In this document: positions 61,443 to 64,000 of the stretch, one piece after another
Position numbering within the stretch: the first letter of the stretch is position 1
How the letters are laid out: each line of letters opens with the position of its first letter
Assembly: GCA_900323505.1 (NCBI GenBank)
Contig: OOIN01000007.1
Coordinates: forward strand, 1,364,001-1,428,000
From: Ustilago trichophora
Taxonomy: Eukaryota > Basidiomycota > Ustilaginomycetes > Ustilaginales > Ustilaginaceae
Direction of reading: 5' to 3'
DNA length: 64,000 nt
Translations under genes and position numbers: made by a program
The notes under the pieces: model-generated
The model's input: the letters and a program-made list of their open reading frames with translations, nothing else
Told to the model about the DNA's origin: nothing
The model's database searches: none

Positions 61443-63149
61443 ATGTCAACCACAACACCCACCAAGACGGCAGCATCAAACACGATTGCTGCCGAGAAAA
61501 CTGCCCAAGTAGCTACCCAATCACTCCACGACTACCGTGCTCACCCCCATCCTCACCAGGCCGACACTTCAAAACCTCATCGCCAACCAAACACCATCGA
61601 AGTTAAGCACTTTTCCACCCTTGCCCTCATCGGACTATGCTACTGCATCCTTAACTCGTGGACTGCTGCATCGGCCTCTCTCTCCATCGCCCTTATCTCG
61701 GGTGGACCCTCGGTAACTCTCTGGGGCATGGTAGTCGCCTTCACCGGTGTGATGGCAACCGCACTATCCATGGCCGAAATCTGCCACGTATTCCCCACCA
61801 CAGGCGGTCAATATCATTGGAGCTTCCTCCTAAGCCCTCCTCGCTACCGCTACACCGTAGCCTACTTCACCGGATGGATTAGTGTCGCTGGCTGGGTCGC
61901 ACTCACCGCCACCGCCTCCTCCCTCGCCGGCCAATTCATCGTTGGCATCATCGCCCTCCTCCACCCCAACTACGAATCTCAACCGTGGCACATCTTCCTC
62001 GTCTACGTAGCCTTCAGCCTCGGCGCATGGTGCATCAACGCCTTTGGAGTGCGACTCCTCGACACGCTCAATCGCACCGCTATGATCTGGAGCCTGTTGG
62101 GTGCGCTGGTCATTATGATCACCTGTCTGGCTAGAGCAACACCCAACTATCAGGATGCAAAGTTTGTCTTTGGCAAATTCGTCAACGAGACAGGATGGAA
62201 CAATGGCGTGGCGTGGATCTTGGGTTTGCTACAGGCAGCCTTCTCGTTGTTGGGTAGCGATGGAGCAACGCATCTGATCGACGAGATAGATCAACCGTCG
62301 GTGAATGCGCCTAGGGCAATGATTTTGGCCGTAGCGATTGGTGCCAGTTCGACGTTTATCGTGTTGATGGTCTTCCTCTTTGTTCTCAAAGACTTTGATG
62401 GTGTTATCAGCAGCCCAGCGGGGCCGCTGTTGGAGATCATTTATCAGGCGGTTGGAAATCGAGCAGGGGCAGTATGCTTGCTCATGTTCCCCGTATGCTC
62501 AATGGCCTTTACTGCCACAGCTTTGCTCACCACCAGCTCACGCATGACTCAAGCTTTTGCAAGAGACAAAGGTCTACCCTTCTCCAACATCCTCGCCCGC
62601 ATCAGCGCCCGAAACGAAGTTCCCATCCCTTCCCTCATCCTTACCACCTTTTGGGTCATCATTTTTGGCTGCATCTACCTCGGCAGCTCCAGCGCTCTCA
62701 ACGCTATCCTTTCCTCATCCGTTGTCCTTCTCCAATTCTCCTACATCATCCCCATCACCCTTTTACTTCTTAGAGGTAGACAGGTGCTGGATGACGAAGC
62801 AAAGGATGGTAAAAGACGCTTCGATTTGGGTCGACTTCTCGGCCCGGTGATCAACATCTTTGCGGTACTCTTTGTACTGTTCACAGACGTATTTTTCCTC
62901 TTCCCCCCCGAATTGCCGACAACGGGAAGCAATATGAATTATACAGTGGTCGTGGTGGCTGTAGTGGCACTGATGAGTGGTGTTGCATGGGTAGCACTGG
63001 GGAAGAGAGAGTTCAAGGGTCCGCTGGATCTGGACGAAGTGCTATTCAGGACAAGAGGTTTCGGTAGGTTCGACGCTGAAGAAGCGAGTGCAACTACCAC
63101 TGCAGAGAACTCTGCCGTCATTGGTGCAGAGGCCGAGAAAGCAAACTAA
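61443..63149 (+). CDS. APC-family permease (choline/GABA permease-like)
   Basis: 568 aa, intronless. A hydrophilic N-terminus of about 60 residues precedes 12 predicted membrane segments. Family marks are the first helix LALIGLCYCILNSWTAASAS, the GG-P-T-GGQYHWSFLLSP segment before helix 3, and DGATHLIDEIDQPSVNAPRAM minus its ends in the middle loop. RMTQAFARDKGLPFSNILARI follows helix 8. These are typical of the fungal amino acid/choline permease group that includes Hnm1 (choline) and Uga4 (GABA). The substrate cannot be decided from sequence. It converges on the partial gene at the right edge. Confidence 0.92.
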   Translation: MSTTTPTKTAASNTIAAEKTAQVATQSLHDYRAHPHPHQADTSKPHRQPNTIEVKHFSTLALIGLCYCILNSWTAASASLSIALISGGPSVTLWGMVVAFTGVMATALSMAEICHVFPTTGGQYHWSFLLSPPRYRYTVAYFTGWISVAGWVALTATASSLAGQFIVGIIALLHPNYESQPWHIFLVYVAFSLGAWCINAFGVRLLDTLNRTAMIWSLLGALVIMITCLARATPNYQDAKFVFGKFVNETGWNNGVAWILGLLQAAFSLLGSDGATHLIDEIDQPSVNAPRAMILAVAIGASSTFIVLMVFLFVLKDFDGVISSPAGPLLEIIYQAVGNRAGAVCLLMFPVCSMAFTATALLTTSSRMTQAFARDKGLPFSNILARISARNEVPIPSLILTTFWVIIFGCIYLGSSSALNAILSSSVVLLQFSYIIPITLLLLRGRQVLDDEAKDGKRRFDLGRLLGPVINIFAVLFVLFTDVFFLFPPELPTTGSNMNYTVVVVAVVALMSGVAWVALGKREFKGPLDLDEVLFRTRGFGRFDAEEASATTTAENSAVIGAEAEKAN

Positions 63150-63381
63150 CTTGAATAGGATAGATTCCAACGATGGAAAGACATCATATATGTGAATCAT
63201 GCACTGTAGATTGGTGTAGAAACGCAACAGTTCTCAAAACCGGACATCACACACATCAGCAGGGTGTTGGAGAGTGAAGAACGACTCTACGCACCGAGAA
63301 GAGTCAACTGTACAAATACAAACTGCATTGCAAAACGTTCAAACTTGAAACCCTCTTACTTCTTCCCCCGTCTCCCCCTCA

Positions 63382-64000
63382 TCAATTCTTCTTACTAGCC
63401 GATTTCTTCACTGGCCTAGCAGAGGGCATTTCTACATCGGTCCCACTGGCGCTGACTCCTGATGTAGAAGGCTTTCTCTTCTTGCCCGCCGTATTCCACG
63501 ATGCGTTATTCTCGGGTGGGCTAGCAGTGCTCGAGCTGGTCCCCGAGGCACTACCAGATCCACCTACTTCCTGAGCATAGATTCCAGGTGCATCATTGGC
63601 ACCCACCCCAGCAGCTCCGTGCAGGAACGCCGCCGTAGTCGCCGGAGAGAAGGCAAAACTGGGACTCTCGCCATATGGCGTCATCGCCGTCGCCCCAGTC
63701 GCCGCCGAAGCATGGTTGGAGAGCGGGCTAGTCACTCCTCCTCCGGGCGCTTGGGAAGAGTCCACAAATTGACTTAAAAATGAGTCTACGTCGAAATCGT
63801 CCATCCCCCCACTCGCTCCGCCTCCGCCTGCTGCTGCTGCTGCTGTTGTGGGTGGAGTGGCTCCCGATGGTCCTCCGGGATACTGCTGCTGCGTCGCGTT
63901 GTCAAGCGTGTTTATGCCCGCACCAAATGGTTCTGTTGCAGCTGCGTTTGGCCACGAACCGGCGCTGGACAGCGGTTGCGAGGGTTGACCTCCAATGCTT
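63382..64000 (-). CDS. C-terminal part of an uncharacterised protein, cut by the window edge
   Basis: The frame is open from the stop at 63382 to the end of the window (about 206 residues), so the beginning lies beyond 64000. An internal Met at 63804 is probably not the start because the open frame upstream has coding-like composition. Visible residues are Ala/Gly/Ser/Pro-rich with a short Gln run, an acidic/hydrophobic patch MDDFDVDSFLSQFVD that could be a transactivation segment, and a basic Lys-rich end with two possible nuclear signals (KKRKPS, KKSASKK). A nuclear regulator is plausible, but no domain identifies it. Confidence 0.6.
   Translation of the reverse strand, partial: SIGGQPSQPLSSAGSWPNAAATEPFGAGINTLDNATQQQYPGGPSGATPPTTAAAAAGGGGASGGMDDFDVDSFLSQFVDSSQAPGGGVTSPLSNHASAATGATAMTPYGESPSFAFSPATTAAFLHGAAGVGANDAPGIYAQEVGGSGSASGTSSSTASPPENNASWNTAGKKRKPSTSGVSASGTDVEMPSARPVKKSASKKN

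Overview
This 64 kb window looks like nuclear DNA of a basidiomycete fungus, most likely a smut (Ustilaginales, related to Ustilago, Sporisorium or Pseudozyma). The basis is a compact layout of long, mostly intronless genes. Seven short introns can be read with confidence, with GTGAGT or GTAAGT donors and AACAG-type acceptors. Many proteins carry long Ser/Ala/Gln-rich or acidic extensions, and the set of eukaryotic housekeeping genes is fungal in style. The species call is inference from style; no marker gene settles it.

Layout from left to right. 1-25 kb: MSH2 (-), an ECM15-like thiamine-binding-fold protein (-, three exons), MON1 (+), a NIPA-type Mg transporter (-), an Smr-domain protein (-), TMA22/DENR (+, one intron), a large unknown protein (-), a small Ser-rich unknown (-) and an ArfGAP (-). 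25-35 kb is the accessory part. It holds a gene-poor stretch of about 4 kb, an MFS sugar transporter (+, one intron) and a PIF/Harbinger-like pair made of a DDE nuclease (+) and a Myb/SANT-like partner (-). 35-64 kb: a single ORF joining a DENN protein to an EFM7-type methyltransferase (-), MPP10 (+), COQ3 (-, one intron), a HIT protein (+), tRNA-Thr(AGT) (-), a monoglyceride-lipase-like hydrolase (+, one intron), PUS4 (-), RPC82 (+), a CCDC174-like protein (-), LST8 (-, one intron), mitochondrial ribosomal protein mL44 (+), TFIIF beta (-), an APC-family permease (+) and the C-terminus of a protein that runs off the right edge (-).

Many neighbours are divergent pairs sharing one promoter (ECM15-like/MON1, Smr/TMA22, DENN-EFM7/MPP10, PUS4/RPC82, LST8/mL44). 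Several serve protein synthesis: TMA22, MPP10, tRNA-Thr, PUS4, RPC82, mL44 and the eEF1A-methyltransferase-like domain.

The observations I find most worth following are these. (1) A DENN domain fused in frame to an EFM7-like methyltransferase. (2) A dispersed 5-bp-period palindromic motif family (GTACT/AGTAC units, TACTGTAC/TACAGTAC) found repeatedly in intergenic DNA and not in any CDS I checked by eye. (3) A four-codon uORF (M-A-S-stop) whose stop overlaps the start codon of TMA22/DENR, itself a factor for reinitiation after short uORFs. (4) An intact-looking Harbinger transposase/Myb pair without recognisable terminal repeats.
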